DNA of 64,000 nt from Diphasiastrum complanatum (GCA_029204225.1 CM055094.1:62882442-62946441), one strand, 5' to 3'. Shown: positions 51,301-58,687, counted from the first letter of the stretch. Notes: generated by a model from the sequence alone, not told the origin. Translations and numbers: made by a program.

Positions 51301-54300
51301 GCAGCAAGACAGGTCTAATTCGGGGCAGGTGCTAACCAGACAGGCAGTGAGCTGATTTCTACAAGGAGGCAGAACTGAGGAAGGCAGTATCTGGGAAAGA
51401 CAGCGACCAGATAGGCAAGATCTGGACAGGTGATATCCAAGGAAGGCAATAATTGGACAGGTATTTTCTGAGGGAGATATCCTCAAAAATTGTTGCATGC
51501 AATTATATTCTCAGTCGAAAGCCCATCATCTTTGTACGACAACGATGGGGAGCCTTCATGAATCCCTTCTTCCGGAATCAAGCAAGTTAGATGGATCTAA
51601 CTAGAGCTTGTGGAAGTTTGAACTTCAGAATATACTTATGGACAGAAATTATTGGGAAATTGTCACTAGACAAGAGATGGCTCAAAATCTCAATGATCAA
51701 GATAGAAGGATCTTTGAAAAGCGGGAGCAGTGTGCACACCATATCATCAACTTATCCGTAAAGGATATGGTTATTCCTTTGATCGGGAATGCGGTTGGTC
51801 CTAAGGAAGCATAGGATATTCTTAGGAATCCATATGAACCGGTGAGTAAGTCTCGAGCATTGTTCTTGAATAATAAACTTCATACCTTGAAAATGGAATC
51901 AGAAGAATCCATTCCGGATTTTATTACCAGGGTGAAGGATCTAAGAGATCAATTGTCTTCTAAAGGGTAAATTTTACTTGATAATACTCTTGTACAAACT
52001 GTTTTGAATAGCTTACCATTTCAATATCAAAACTTTGTTATGACACTACGTTTGAGGGAAAGATCGTCGACATTCGACGAGCTAAATGGATTGCTACTTC
52101 AAGAAGAATTACGAAGACAAAACTTGATGTCTAGGGAAGATTTCAAGGAGCTAGGTTTCTTTAACAAGAATCAAGGTAAGAAGGGCAAAAAGAAAGGAGG
52201 TAAAAAGGATCAGAAGTAGGAAGGCAAGGACAATACGAAAAAAGGAGACAATTCCAAGTCCAATCCAAGGAGAAATGGCAATTGTAACTTTTGTGGTAGA
52301 TAGGGTCACTTTGCATTTGACTGCAGGTAAAAGAAGGCTATCCAGGACAAGAAGAAGCAGTCAGGCAAGTTCATTGAAGATGAAGGCAAAAGTGAAGTTG
52401 TGGGATGCTATGAGTTATTCTCAGTTTCAACATCAGAAAACTCTAAAGACTGTTGGTACATTGATTCTGGAGCAACGCAACATATGACACCACATTATGA
52501 GTGGTTTACACAGTTTGATGACAGTGGTGTAAATGCACATGTCAAGCTTGGAGACAATTCTTCTTACGACATCAAAGGTAGAGGTACAATGAGAGTACAT
52601 CTACCTTCAAGGAATATAGGAGAAATTAAGAATGTTCTCTATGTTCCAGGTTTAAAGAAGAATTTACTTTTAAATTTTGCTCTCATTAAACAGAAGATGA
52701 AAGTTGAGTTTCACGATCAGAAGTGTCTCATCAAAGACAAAAACAAAGGTTACAAAGTTGTGGTCAAAGGATCTTTGGAAGGTCGACTTTACAAACTTGA
52801 TGCGTCTACATCGGAGCATCAGGTTTGTGCAGCTTCTGATAGCATGGAGAGCAGAATGTGGCATGAAAGGTTTGGACATCTGAACTGTAAAAGCTTACAG
52901 GTTCTAAAAGATAATAATATGGTAATAGGATTGCCTAATATTGTATCTTCGGAAAAAATCTGTGAAGGATGTGTTATGGGCAAGCATCATCGTATGCAGT
53001 TTCCTAAGGATGGAGCATATAGAGCCAAGGAGATCTTGGAGCTTGTTCATACAGATTTTTGTGGTCCCACGCACACTGAGTCTATAGGGGGAGCATCCTA
53101 CTTCATGGTATTTGTGGATGATTTTTCCAGGAAAGTATGGATATACTTGCTTAAGTATAAAAGTCAAGCTTTTAAGTTCTTTACTTAGTTCAAATCACTT
53201 GTTAAGAAGCAAACAGGAAAGCAAATAAAGATTCTACGTTCAGATAAGGGAGGTGAGTTCATATCTACAAAGTTCCAGGAATTCTGCAAAGAACATGGAA
53301 TCAAGAAACAATTTGCTTCGACAGCATAATGGAGTAGCCGAGAGAAAGAACAGGTCCATTGTGGAGAGTGCTCGAAGCATGCTACGAGGTAAGAACCTCA
53401 AGAATCATTGTGGGGCGAAGCAGTTTGTACAATCAAACTCCAGAAGAACCTTTCACAGGTATAAAACCTAAAGTGGATCATCTACGAGTATTTGATTGTA
53501 TCGCATATGCTCATGTTCCTAAAGATCATCGTCAAAAATTTGATTCAAAGGCAATCAAGTGTTTATTCCTTGGTTATGATGAGGAAGAGAAGGCATATCA
53601 CATTTATAATCTTACTAGTAGGAAGGTGATTATGAGCAGGGATGTTGTGTTCGAAGAAAAGGAGTCTTCTAACCTAGAAGATCATGAGGAAGATGTATTT
53701 TCTCCTACAACAAAAACTCCGGTTATAGATGATGTTCAGGAAGATACAGGTCCATGTGATACAGCTTCTACACAAACTGAACCAAGGGTGAGTACACAGG
53801 TGGATCTTGGTAAACATAAGGAAAGGTCGAGAGTATTTGATACATATTCTCCTTCTACGTCACCTACAAAGAAATTACCAAGATGGTATTGTGAGACTAT
53901 ACAAGATAGTCAAATGTTGGATGAGGGAGAATCGAGTCAACAAGGAGCTAAGAGATTGACACGATCAAGTGGATACTATTGTGAAGCTGGTGAAGAAACG
54001 CATTATGCATTTATGGCTTCAATATTGGATTCAGAAGATCCTTTATTTTATGAAGATGCTGCAAAGGAACAAGTTTGGAAGACTGCTATGGATGAGGAAT
54101 ACAGTCCTATTATGAAAAACGAGACATGGGATCTTGTTGAACTGATAAGCGTAGCATAAGCAAGCACGGGATCGAGCTAAGCAGTATGCAGATCTACACA
54201 GACGAGATGTTTAGTTCTCCCCTGGTGAGAAAGTCTTTCTTCGAGTCCCAATTGACTATGTGCTGAGTTGTCTCTTAGGAGTTTGTGCTAAGTTGTCTCT

Positions 54301-57300
54301 TAGGTATTGTGGTCCGTTTACCATTATTAGGAGAATAAGCGAAGTTTCCTATGAGCTAGAACTCCCAACCAATACTAAAGTCCATCCAGTATTCCATGTT
54401 AGCCAGTTACGAAGGGCTTTAACTAGATCAGATAATCTAGTAAGGGACAGTGTTCTAGTTCCCCCCGTGGATTCTCAGCAACTTCCACATGAGCCAGACA
54501 GTATTCTCGGTGTTAGGGAGACGCAGACTCGTCATACCCCATTTCAAGAATATTTAATCAAGTGGAAGGATCAGCCAGTTGAGAATGCCACTTGGGAAAA
54601 AGGCAGTATACTTCGACAGTTATATCCAGATTTTGTCTTAGAGGACCAAGACAAGCTCATTATCATTATGGCTGGAAAAGGGAAAGGGCTGCGATCTAAA
54701 ATTCATTTTCATGTACTCGTTAGCCTGCAACAAGCTCTGATACCATGTGAAAAAATCAGATCCAGAATGTGCTTAACTGATGAATTAGTTTTAGAGGTAA
54801 ATTTGGTTGCACATCTAGTTCATCAACAATGTAGAAAATCATGCATCTAACATGCTAAAACATGGAAGTACAGGAAAATCTCATTAAAATCACTATGAAT
54901 AAATATAGTATTGTCCTTGTCCGTACAAAAGCAGTAGTAGACTGTCCTTCACACGTGTGAACTCAAGAACAACAAGCAAACTAGCATTCTACACATTAGA
55001 AGAGAAGAGCTAGAACAAGACAATAGCATTGAAGATGAATGTTCTCCACATAAAGAGAGAACTCTTGAATACATAATGCTCGCTAGTTGTACCCCCTGCA
55101 AGGAAGGACAAGAGGATGATCCATTGCATGTTTTGCTATAATTGAGTTGATCAACAACAGTCAGTGGCCTATAAGATTGGGTCAATTGGGAATAGTGAAG
55201 TTGAACGTCTATATCAAGGAAGCTAATGGTTTTAAACTACCATGTTAACAAATGGTCTAAAAAGCGTGATGTGATGCCCATACATATGGCAAGTAACACA
55301 AAAGATCTTTCCCATGTCATTAGACAAAAAGATGTGGCAAGGCCAAGGCAAGACCGACAGAGATATGATGAGATCATGTTTTCTGGCTGAAGAAAAGCCG
55401 AAGCAGCCAAGGTGCTAAGCATTACAAAGTGCACAACAAGAAAATATTTTTGACGCAATACTTGAAGAGATGCAATGTAGTGAGGCAAATCACGCATGAG
55501 ATCTAGTAAAATTGCTTAATAACATGAAAACAATAAGTCACAAATGGTTATTCAAGATCAATTATGGAGCAGATGGTCAAATGAAATGATTTAAGGGGCA
55601 CGGTGCTTTCAAATGGAAGTAATTGACAATGAGAAATTCTTTTGGTAATGAATTCTATTCTATGAAACAATTTTGTGCAGACTTTCTGTTGGTATACAAT
55701 CCTCAAACCTATGTCGATCCCAGACATGAAGATGAAAAATAATCATAACCAATCTAGTTGAAAGTGTGATATTCCAAAAACTGTATATAAATCTAAAAAG
55801 CTCCCTTTTTGATAGTCAAAGGTGTGCTTTTATAGTCAAGCATACATGATAGATGGAAGCTTCAACCTTCACAAGTCGTTTACTTCTTATTTCCCATAAA
55901 AAAGCTCAATATTCATGATAGCAACTTATCATGAGTATAGGAATTGTCATGTCTTTGATGGTTGCTTTCACTCATTCCAAGTATAACTAGATTCAAGATA
56001 GAAAGCATCAGTAAGGACCTCTGATACCACTATGAAGCCTGCCAAACTGTTCACTCATTAGATGGTATCAAAGTTACCCAAACACATAAGGTACTAGATA
56101 TAAATCATTGCCCAATTGTATCACAGAACCCCTATTCACCCCTAGGCCTAGTAGACAACACTCGCATCACCACTCAATCCACTAATCAGCTATGGTGTCC
56201 TCTAACCCATTCATTGCCTAGTCTGGATGATCACCAAGAGCTCTCACCAAATCAACCACGATTGATGCAAATGCCACAAATACCTCTTAAATAGCCACCG
56301 AACATCTTGGGTACTTGTGCAGCTGCTCCAACATGTCCAGTCTAAACATCCTGTAACTTACCTTGGATAACCACTCCACTCATAGCTAATCAAGTCATTT
56401 CACCAGGTTTTGAAAAATATATCTCACCCCAGGACAAGTGGAGATTGTTCAGGCATTTACACGAAGTCCTCACCTTTAATGCAATTCATATCTATAATCC
56501 CTTAATTTTCCATCACAAAAATATGTCGCTAAGATCCCAAAATCTGCACTTGATCGATTGAAACGAACTACAAATTTACATAGATTTTCGAAACCTAAAC
56601 ACAAAAAACATCTCTCGCCTTAGTATTCAGTTTGTAAATAACAACCTCCTATGGAATAAAATATAATTAGGGTAGTAAATACGCAAGATACTATAACGAT
56701 GTAGGTGAGCCTTCAAGTCTCGAGATGCACAGATTCATAAAACTCTTGAGCAATTCTCTTTCTATATGACTAAGATTGGGCCCAAAGCTTAGTTCAGAAA
56801 AGCGGTGACTTAAATTTTGGATAATAGCTTAAAACTTACAGTCAAATAAAGAGTCCACCAGAAAAGCCAGGAATCCTTTTTGTTCATTCTCTCCAATGAC
56901 TGTGATACAGGTATCCAAGGATGTTTCAGGAGAATGATCTACCAAACCCTAGAAATTATCTACGAGAGGAAAAAAGAAGCCTGTGAATTGTACACGTCCT
57001 GCTACACCCTTACCTCTTGGTCTAAAGATTCAAACCGCCATACACTTTCTCCTTGATCATTGATCTCATTCCACCAGCGGAGCCCGACCAGAATTCTTCC
57101 GCTGACATTCTTCACGACCCAAAAATCAAGTGCAGCTAGGAAAACCGTGACGACAAACTGGATGATGAAACTGTTGATGAAGAGAGAGCACAATATATAA
57201 AATGCGATCGCAGATCCCTGTCAAAAGAACAAGTCGTACACTCTGTAAACATGACATGAACTACGGATCAGCTCAGCAAAACCGAAAATAATTCTAGCAT

Positions 57301-57591
57301 TTCCCGACAAGCTGAACAACGGAGTAATGACTTGAGCTGTACCTTGAAAAGAACATGAAACAAGGCCGTTAAAGGATTTGAATAATTCTCTTCTTCTGCC
57401 TGCAAGACAAATAGACAGCCAGGAAAATCCTTACAACGAACAATAGGTCGTCGATCTATTGATTCCAGCCGCATACAACCAGACAATGGAACTAAAGAAC
57501 ACGAAAAACTGAACATAATCCCTGAGAGCAGATCCTAAAACATATCTTACGGTGTCACATGGAGGTTAATTCTAGTATTTAAGCTCACCAT
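17223..57591 (-). CDS. ECH: ECHIDNA/TVP23-family Golgi membrane protein, six exons over 40 kb
   Basis: Coding exons, in order of transcription: 57591-57589 (ATG only), 57399-57343, 57217-57014, 56899-56840, 23919-23793 and 17311-17223 (TAA at 17225-17223). All introns are GT..AG; exons 1-4 join in phase 0 and the last junction splits an Asp codon. The product has 179 residues, close to the roughly 186 expected. Family landmarks: [12 protein letters not shown] (9-20), [20 protein letters not shown] (49-68), WWNEI (68-72), [14 protein letters not shown] (94-107), [15 protein letters not shown] (134-148). Hydrophobic segments lie near 22-34, 38-55, 99-121 and 127-145. In plants ECHIDNA acts at the trans-Golgi network in secretory trafficking with YIP proteins; that role is from family knowledge. 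No stop or frameshift appears, so it is probably functional. The ATG-only first exon is the least certain part. Confidence 0.9.
18476..21109 (+). pseudogene. hAT transposase derivative, BED finger and dimerisation region, core missing
   Basis: Several exons are visible, separated by GT..AG introns at 19502-19599, 19770-19879 and 20217-20334. The N-terminus has a BED-like zinc finger ([21 protein letters not shown]). A low-complexity linker with 13-residue repeats follows. Then, in another frame, comes the hAT segment [14 protein letters not shown], broken by TAG at 19323-19325. Later exons give [36 protein letters not shown] and [10 protein letters not shown], the hAT C-terminal dimerisation region. 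Most of the catalytic core between finger and FW motif is absent. The C-terminus is acidic, then has an AT-hook-like RRPRGRPRG; one frame stops at 20928, another at 21109. It could not catalyse transposition. Confidence 0.82.
18830..18985 (+). repeat. 39-bp coding minisatellite
   Basis: Four in-frame units of 39 bp encode [13 protein letters not shown]-like repeats in the linker after the BED finger; each unit has diverged by a few codons. Confidence 0.85.
21282..21331 (+). repeat. GA microsatellite in hAT-1
   Basis: GA run in the 3' untranslated part of the transposase-like gene, inside hAT-1. Confidence 0.93.
21745..23792. other. Intron 5 sequence without recognised features
   Basis: No gene or repeat recognised, apart from a 30-bp local duplication near 22845-22925 (GATTGGAGTGATCAGGAACC twice). 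Confidence 0.6.
23920..26397. other. Intron sequence without recognised features
   Basis: No coding remnant or repeat seen except a TC run at 25998-26021. The stretch 26022-26397 could be leader of Gypsy-A; no LTR is recognisable there. Confidence 0.55.
26398..27090 (+). pseudogene. Gypsy-A gag
   Basis: Gypsy Gag core with [33 protein letters not shown] and, in another frame, [13 protein letters not shown]. At least three frame changes and several stops. It ends at the ACAGC target site of Gypsy-B and resumes at 33315 with lysine-rich sequence. Confidence 0.8.
27091..27534 (+). repeat. Gypsy-B 5' LTR
   Basis: 444 bp; differs from the 3' LTR by scattered substitutions and small indels. The TTTGCAGTAA-type insertion near 27511 is absent from the other copy. 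Confidence 0.92.
28425..29687 (+). pseudogene. Gypsy-B gag and protease
   Basis: Gypsy Gag: helix-rich N-terminus with [19 protein letters not shown], then [16 protein letters not shown] and [15 protein letters not shown]. An in-frame TAG at 29046-29048 is followed in the same frame by a lysine-rich linker, the zinc knuckle [14 protein letters not shown] (near 29297) and the protease motif [16 protein letters not shown] (near 29515). In the active site the usual D-S-G reads D-D-G. The frame closes at 29685-29687, and the downstream part is in another frame. Confidence 0.88.
29710..31774 (+). pseudogene. Gypsy-B reverse transcriptase, RNase H and integrase zinc region
   Basis: The first frame (to 30294) gives [34 protein letters not shown] and the start of RT. 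After a frameshift near 30285 a 500-codon frame carries the polymerase: [48 protein letters not shown] and the catalytic [12 protein letters not shown] (near 30610). RNase H follows with [17 protein letters not shown] and TDHQALKYI. The integrase zinc-binding start has [21 protein letters not shown] stop at 31772-31774 cuts the integrase. Both catalytic domains of RT and RNase H look intact; the breaks are at the edges. Confidence 0.9.
31775..32853 (+). pseudogene. Gypsy-B integrase core and chromodomain
   Basis: Continues integrase with [12 protein letters not shown] and the first catalytic Asp in [12 protein letters not shown]. Just after FRLFGL an internal deletion with frame change, near 32070, removes the segment carrying the second catalytic Asp. 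Reading resumes at [15 protein letters not shown] (third acidic residue region), then [17 protein letters not shown]. The C-terminus ([27 protein letters not shown]) ends in the chromodomain-like [19 protein letters not shown] and a stop at 32851-32853. Integrase cannot be active. Confidence 0.88.
32881..33309 (+). repeat. Gypsy-B 3' LTR
   Basis: 429 bp, TGTTAGGG..GTTAACA, followed by the ACAGC duplication. Confidence 0.92.
33315..34270 (+). pseudogene. Gypsy-A zinc knuckle, protease and start of reverse transcriptase
   Basis: The degenerate knuckle [17 protein letters not shown] and protease [18 protein letters not shown] (family form DxGATHNFI; the catalytic Asp is lost) are followed in other frames by [25 protein letters not shown] and a partial RT start with [12 protein letters not shown]. 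It ends at the insertion site of TRIM-1. Confidence 0.75.
34271..34912 (+). mobile_element. TRIM-1, terminal-repeat retrotransposon in miniature, 642 bp
   Basis: LTRs of 283 and 284 bp (34271-34553, 34629-34912) run from TGTTGGAGGGC to CTCTGACA and are nearly identical. Only 75 bp separate them: the primer binding site TGGTATCAGAGCC (34554-34566) and a purine tract AGTGGGGG before the right LTR. There is no coding capacity. Flanks TATGT and TAAGT match at four of five bases, and the host RT reading resumes after it. It interrupts Gypsy-A. Confidence 0.9.
34913..36340 (+). pseudogene. Gypsy-A RT remnant, RNase H end and integrase
   Basis: Starts with [13 protein letters not shown] and FFTKINLQ of RT. 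After a rearranged stretch it gives the RNase H tail ([16 protein letters not shown]), [15 protein letters not shown] of the integrase zinc region and the integrase core [20 protein letters not shown] with [18 protein letters not shown] (35480-35716). Later frames give [12 protein letters not shown]. Several stops and frameshifts are present. Confidence 0.75.
36361..36930 (+). repeat. LTR of the TGTCATGCCC family, probable Gypsy-A 3' LTR
   Basis: Starts TGTCATGCCCACG and aligns with the solo LTR at 39547-40090 over TGGCCCAGTTAGGCTGC, GTGTCCAGTGAGGTGTCA, CACTACTAGTGGTG and GGCTAGATC. The two then diverge, so the right end is approximate. It may be the Gypsy-A 3' LTR or an independent insertion; its 5' neighbour GAGAACAAAACTA resembles a gypsy terminus. 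A MITE interrupts it. Confidence 0.65.
36638..36768. mobile_element. MITE-1, hAT-type, 131 bp
   Basis: An insert between two exact 8-bp repeats GTATAAGT (36630-36637, 36769-36776) that is absent from the related LTR at 39547. Its ends TAATGTTACAA and, reversed, TAGTGTTTCCA form imperfect inverted repeats. The 8-bp duplication points to hAT. Confidence 0.75.
36931..37630. other. Leader-like sequence before Copia-C gag
   Basis: No gene. It may be 5' untranslated sequence of Copia-C, but neither a 5' LTR nor a primer binding site is present, so the element is 5'-truncated. Confidence 0.45.
37631..38612 (+). pseudogene. Copia-C gag
   Basis: Copia Gag with [26 protein letters not shown] and [21 protein letters not shown] glycine- and arginine-rich stretch ([12 protein letters not shown]) precedes the zinc knuckle CRYCNKPSH. 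In-frame stops at 37988-37990 and 38543-38545, the second inside the knuckle, both fit single G-to-A changes of Trp codons. No clean start codon is in frame; an ATG at 37725 is in another frame. Confidence 0.85.
38613..39546 (+). pseudogene. Copia-C protease and integrase start
   Basis: Protease motif [19 protein letters not shown] (near 38765) with an intact D-S-G, then [12 protein letters not shown]. The pre-integrase domain [17 protein letters not shown], with the HHCC partner [14 protein letters not shown], leads to the first integrase segment [12 protein letters not shown] stop and a jump at 39444 then lead straight to sequence that normally lies behind integrase ([18 protein letters not shown]), so the catalytic core is gone. 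Confidence 0.88.
39547..40090 (+). repeat. Solo LTR of the TGTCATGCCC family
   Basis: 544 bp from TGTCATGCCC to GGTCAAGCA, flanked by the exact 5-bp repeat GAAAT (39542-39546, 40091-40095). The Copia-C frame reads through GN on the left into WKPPAK on the right when the LTR and one repeat are left out. No internal region remains, as expected after recombination between two LTRs. Confidence 0.9.
40091..41683 (+). pseudogene. Copia-C reverse transcriptase and RNase H
   Basis: The RT start [35 protein letters not shown] loses frame near 40365. A 398-codon open frame from 40487 to 41683 then carries [33 protein letters not shown], the catalytic [11 protein letters not shown] (near 40712) and RNase H with [19 protein letters not shown] and [13 protein letters not shown], ending LLGIEECN. 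This is the best preserved catalytic retroelement frame in the window, but it lacks its own N-terminal part. Confidence 0.9.
41678..41910 (+). repeat. Copia-C 3' LTR
   Basis: 233 bp, TGTTAGAAACC..ATTGACA, preceded by the purine tract GAGGGAGAG. It matches the split LTR of Copia-E (net 234 bp). Confidence 0.85.
41911..44060. other. Intron sequence without clear features
   Basis: No supported gene. Near 42040-42150 the minus strand hints at RNase H-like words ([18 protein letters not shown]), too short to call a LINE remnant. The final 350 bp may be degenerate gypsy sequence leading into Gypsy-C protease. Confidence 0.45.
44061..44258 (+). pseudogene. Gypsy-C protease fragment
   Basis: The gypsy protease motif [17 protein letters not shown] and LPETPCQH end exactly where LARD-1 begins. 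The last five bases, ATAGG, are its target duplication. The next part of this protein is found on the opposite strand from 47967 downward. Confidence 0.75.
44679..44751 (+). promoter_or_regulatory. tRNA-like module with pol III A and B boxes, left LTR of TRIM-2
   Basis: 73 nt with a seven-pair acceptor stem (GGGCGGA with TCTGTCC, G-U pairs allowed), D arm GCTCAGTGGTAGAGC, T arm CTGGGTTCGAATCCTAG and discriminator A. The A box TAGCTCAGTGG (44686-44696) and B box GGTTCGAATCC (44730-44740) match plant consensus perfectly at normal spacing. The anticodon stem (TCCCA against TGAGGGA) carries two extra bases, so an isotype cannot be assigned and it is unlikely to be a working tRNA. There is no T-run terminator directly after it. 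Confidence 0.85.
44939..45011 (+). promoter_or_regulatory. tRNA-like module, right LTR of TRIM-2
   Basis: Same 73-nt module. All four LTR differences fall here: the A box reads TAGCTCGGTGG, the B box GGTTCAAATCC, and there are single changes in the anticodon and T arms. Three of the four read as G to A relative to the left copy. Promoter boxes are weakened. Confidence 0.8.
47345..47967 (-). pseudogene. Gypsy-C protease tail and RT start, inverted
   Basis: Read on the minus strand from 47967: [29 protein letters not shown], then [40 protein letters not shown] and the RT words [13 protein letters not shown] with [10 protein letters not shown]. It begins with the ATAGG duplication next to the LARD-1 3' LTR, so it continues the fragment that ends at 44258. 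It stops abruptly near 47345, the inversion breakpoint. RT palm and RNase H are not present. Confidence 0.8.
47968..48453 (-). repeat. LARD-1 3' LTR, inverted
   Basis: 486 bp, very similar to the split LTR at 44259-45152 but on the opposite strand and without TRIM-2. TRIM-2 therefore inserted after LARD-1. Confidence 0.9.
48535..49020 (-). repeat. Tandem repeat inside LARD-1
   Basis: Two diverged copies (about 48535-48760 and 48815-49020) share ACTTAGAGAT.GAAC, TATCTCTG..TTGAGTACT and CACT.AGTGATAA. Similar sequence recurs in LARD-2 at 63830-63990. Confidence 0.6.
50161..50580 (+). pseudogene. Gypsy-C integrase zinc-binding fragment
   Basis: An acidic stretch, then [20 protein letters not shown] and [14 protein letters not shown] with [13 protein letters not shown], the HHCC start of gypsy integrase. 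It is cut by the 5' LTR of Copia-D at 50581. The left edge near 50160 is the second inversion breakpoint, placed only approximately. Confidence 0.75.
50581..50986 (+). repeat. Copia-D 5' LTR
   Basis: 406 bp inferred from the TGTT start at the gypsy junction and the CA end just before the primer binding site; no second copy is present for comparison. Confidence 0.75.
51036..51480 (+). repeat. GGCAG-rich repeats in Copia-D leader
   Basis: Three exact-period 30-bp units starting GTACCTGAGCAGG lie at 51141-51230. Looser repeats of GGCAG, CAGACAGGT and GCTGCAGGTTACAGCTGG surround them. This is untranslated leader. Confidence 0.8.
51548..52399 (+). pseudogene. Copia-D gag
   Basis: Starts [19 protein letters not shown]; a stop follows soon after (near 51601). 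Then [35 protein letters not shown] and a lysine-rich tail with stops near 51812, 51968 and 52217. The zinc knuckle CNFCGR(stop)GHFAFDC (near 52284) is hit by a TAG. Confidence 0.85.
52400..53335 (+). pseudogene. Copia-D protease and integrase
   Basis: A 262-codon frame carries the protease ([22 protein letters not shown] intact; [13 protein letters not shown]), the pre-integrase domain [17 protein letters not shown] with [14 protein letters not shown], and the first integrase aspartate in [16 protein letters not shown] stop at 53186-53188 interrupts [19 protein letters not shown]. The second Asp region, LRSDKGGEF, follows in the same frame, and then a frame change near 53325. Confidence 0.88.
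53336..54140 (+). pseudogene. Copia-D integrase C-terminus and linker to RT
   Basis: [19 protein letters not shown] carries the third acidic residue (GVAERKN motif). In a second frame, [38 protein letters not shown] and SRDVVFEE lead into an acidic linker and the first words of RT ([20 protein letters not shown]). There the copia sequence ends. Confidence 0.85.
54141..54667 (+). pseudogene. Gypsy-C integrase C-terminus and chromodomain
   Basis: [50 protein letters not shown], then the chromodomain-like [20 protein letters not shown] ending DFVLEDQD. A 25-bp tandem duplication (54257-54305, TTGTCTCTTAGG twice) disrupts the region before RYCGPF. It is the 3' part of the gypsy whose protease is at 44.1 kb. 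Confidence 0.85.
54668..56839. other. Intron sequence with minor remnants
   Basis: A minus-strand primer-binding word lies at 54733-54745 (reads TGGTATCAGAGCT on minus) next to TGTGAAAAAATC, probably the end of a lost minus-strand LTR element. Near 55535-55590 the plus strand reads [15 protein letters not shown], a copia RT scrap. The rest, including the beginning of intron 4 up to 56839, is unrecognised. Confidence 0.5.
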
Positions 57592-58687
57592 GATGCTAAA
57601 AGATTTGTCAGACGATGCTGTGATATCAAGATGGTGAAAATTTGCGAAACTGCGGCCAAGGGTTTAGAAGTATGAGGAGTTTAGGGAGCATCGCAGCTCT
57701 TGATTCATCAACGCTCGGCTAATTGGTAAAGCGGGACGATGCCATCGCCATGTCGCCTATCAGAAAAGCAAGGATCGTTGCAGAAGAGAAACAGAAAAAG
57801 AAAAGAAAAGAGAAGGAAACGGGAACAGGGAGAAAAGAAAGCAACACGGTCCCTGGGTCACCTCCCCCCGCCAAGGTGCCCTTGGTCACCCCCAACTCAA
57901 GAGCATCTAAAGGTTAGACTTTAACAAGGGGCTCTTCACATGTTACCTACCTATTGTCATGGAGAAGGGCCCTGCATCAATCGGGTGGCCCTTAATGACC
58001 CGTGCATCGATCAATTGAGACCCTTTATCGAGTCCACGGTGAGAGGATCAATCCTTTCCCTGCAATTGGTTTGGATGGGATGCATTATGCAAAGTGGCAA
58101 GAGTCTTGTGAACTTGATGAGAGATTGAGTGATGTCATGATGAGATCACAACATCATTTGTTCTTTATTGTGCCCTCTCTCCTTTGATTGGTGGAGAGAT
58201 TTTTTTCCAACTTGTAGAGACCCATGGAGTTGCGGAGTAGAATTTTTCAAAAGTTGTAGAACCGTTCACTTTTGGTTTCGAACAAGTTACATGCACAAGG
58301 CTTTGGTGAACCCCTCACACCGTATTGACATCATCTTACACGAGTGAATTGGTTACATGCAAAGTTGCTTTAAGGCTAGGGCACCACCTAGAATTTAGTG
58401 CACCATTAACTTGAATTCAAGTTGTATTTGTAGATAAGTGAACACCCCTTAGTGTCCTTAGTGGGTGCACTAATATAATTTAAGGCCCATTGGTTTTCAT
58501 TGAAGTCATCGTTAAAGGCTTTAGAAACAATTAAATAAGCTGAAAATATTACTTAAAAAGGCTACTCCAGTTTTAAAATTTAACACTTGTTTTGTATGTA
58601 AATGGCCCTCTTAAATGTATTTGAAGGGCATAAAAATATCATGAAAGTCAACATGGATAGACTTAAGTTTGTCAAAGGAGTCATTTT
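57592..58687. other. Host gene 5' flank
   Basis: Should contain the 5' UTR and promoter of the minus-strand gene. I see no convincing TATA box or other motif, and no supported divergent gene. The short plus-strand open frame at 57723-57917 is lysine-rich and resembles nothing I know. Confidence 0.45.

Larger units (their letters stand above)
50581..54140 (+). mobile_element. Copia-D, 3'-truncated copia element
   Basis: The 5' LTR at 50581-50986 (TGTTAGGAATTAATG..TTCTATCA) is followed by the primer binding site TGGTATCAGAGC. Then come a leader with 30-bp repeats, gag, protease, integrase and the linker before RT. At about 54141 the sequence changes abruptly to gypsy integrase C-terminus. RT, RNase H, 3' LTR and the gypsy integrase core are all missing, which one deletion across both elements would explain. 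Confidence 0.87.
23920..56839 (-). other. Host gene intron 4, 32920 bp
   Basis: Donor GTAAGT at 56839-56834 after codon 108; acceptor AAACAG ending at 23920. Nearly all of the middle 28 kb is nested retrotransposon sequence, described separately. Confidence 0.85.

Noticed and set aside
55237-55497. 86-codon minus-strand open frame in intron 4
   Set aside because: No domain; the plus strand nearby holds a copia RT scrap, so this is most likely decayed element sequence.
57723-57924. Lysine-rich plus-strand open frames upstream of the host gene
   Set aside because: Two overlapping frames of similar length, no recognisable domain, no homology I can name; probably the gene's 5' flank.
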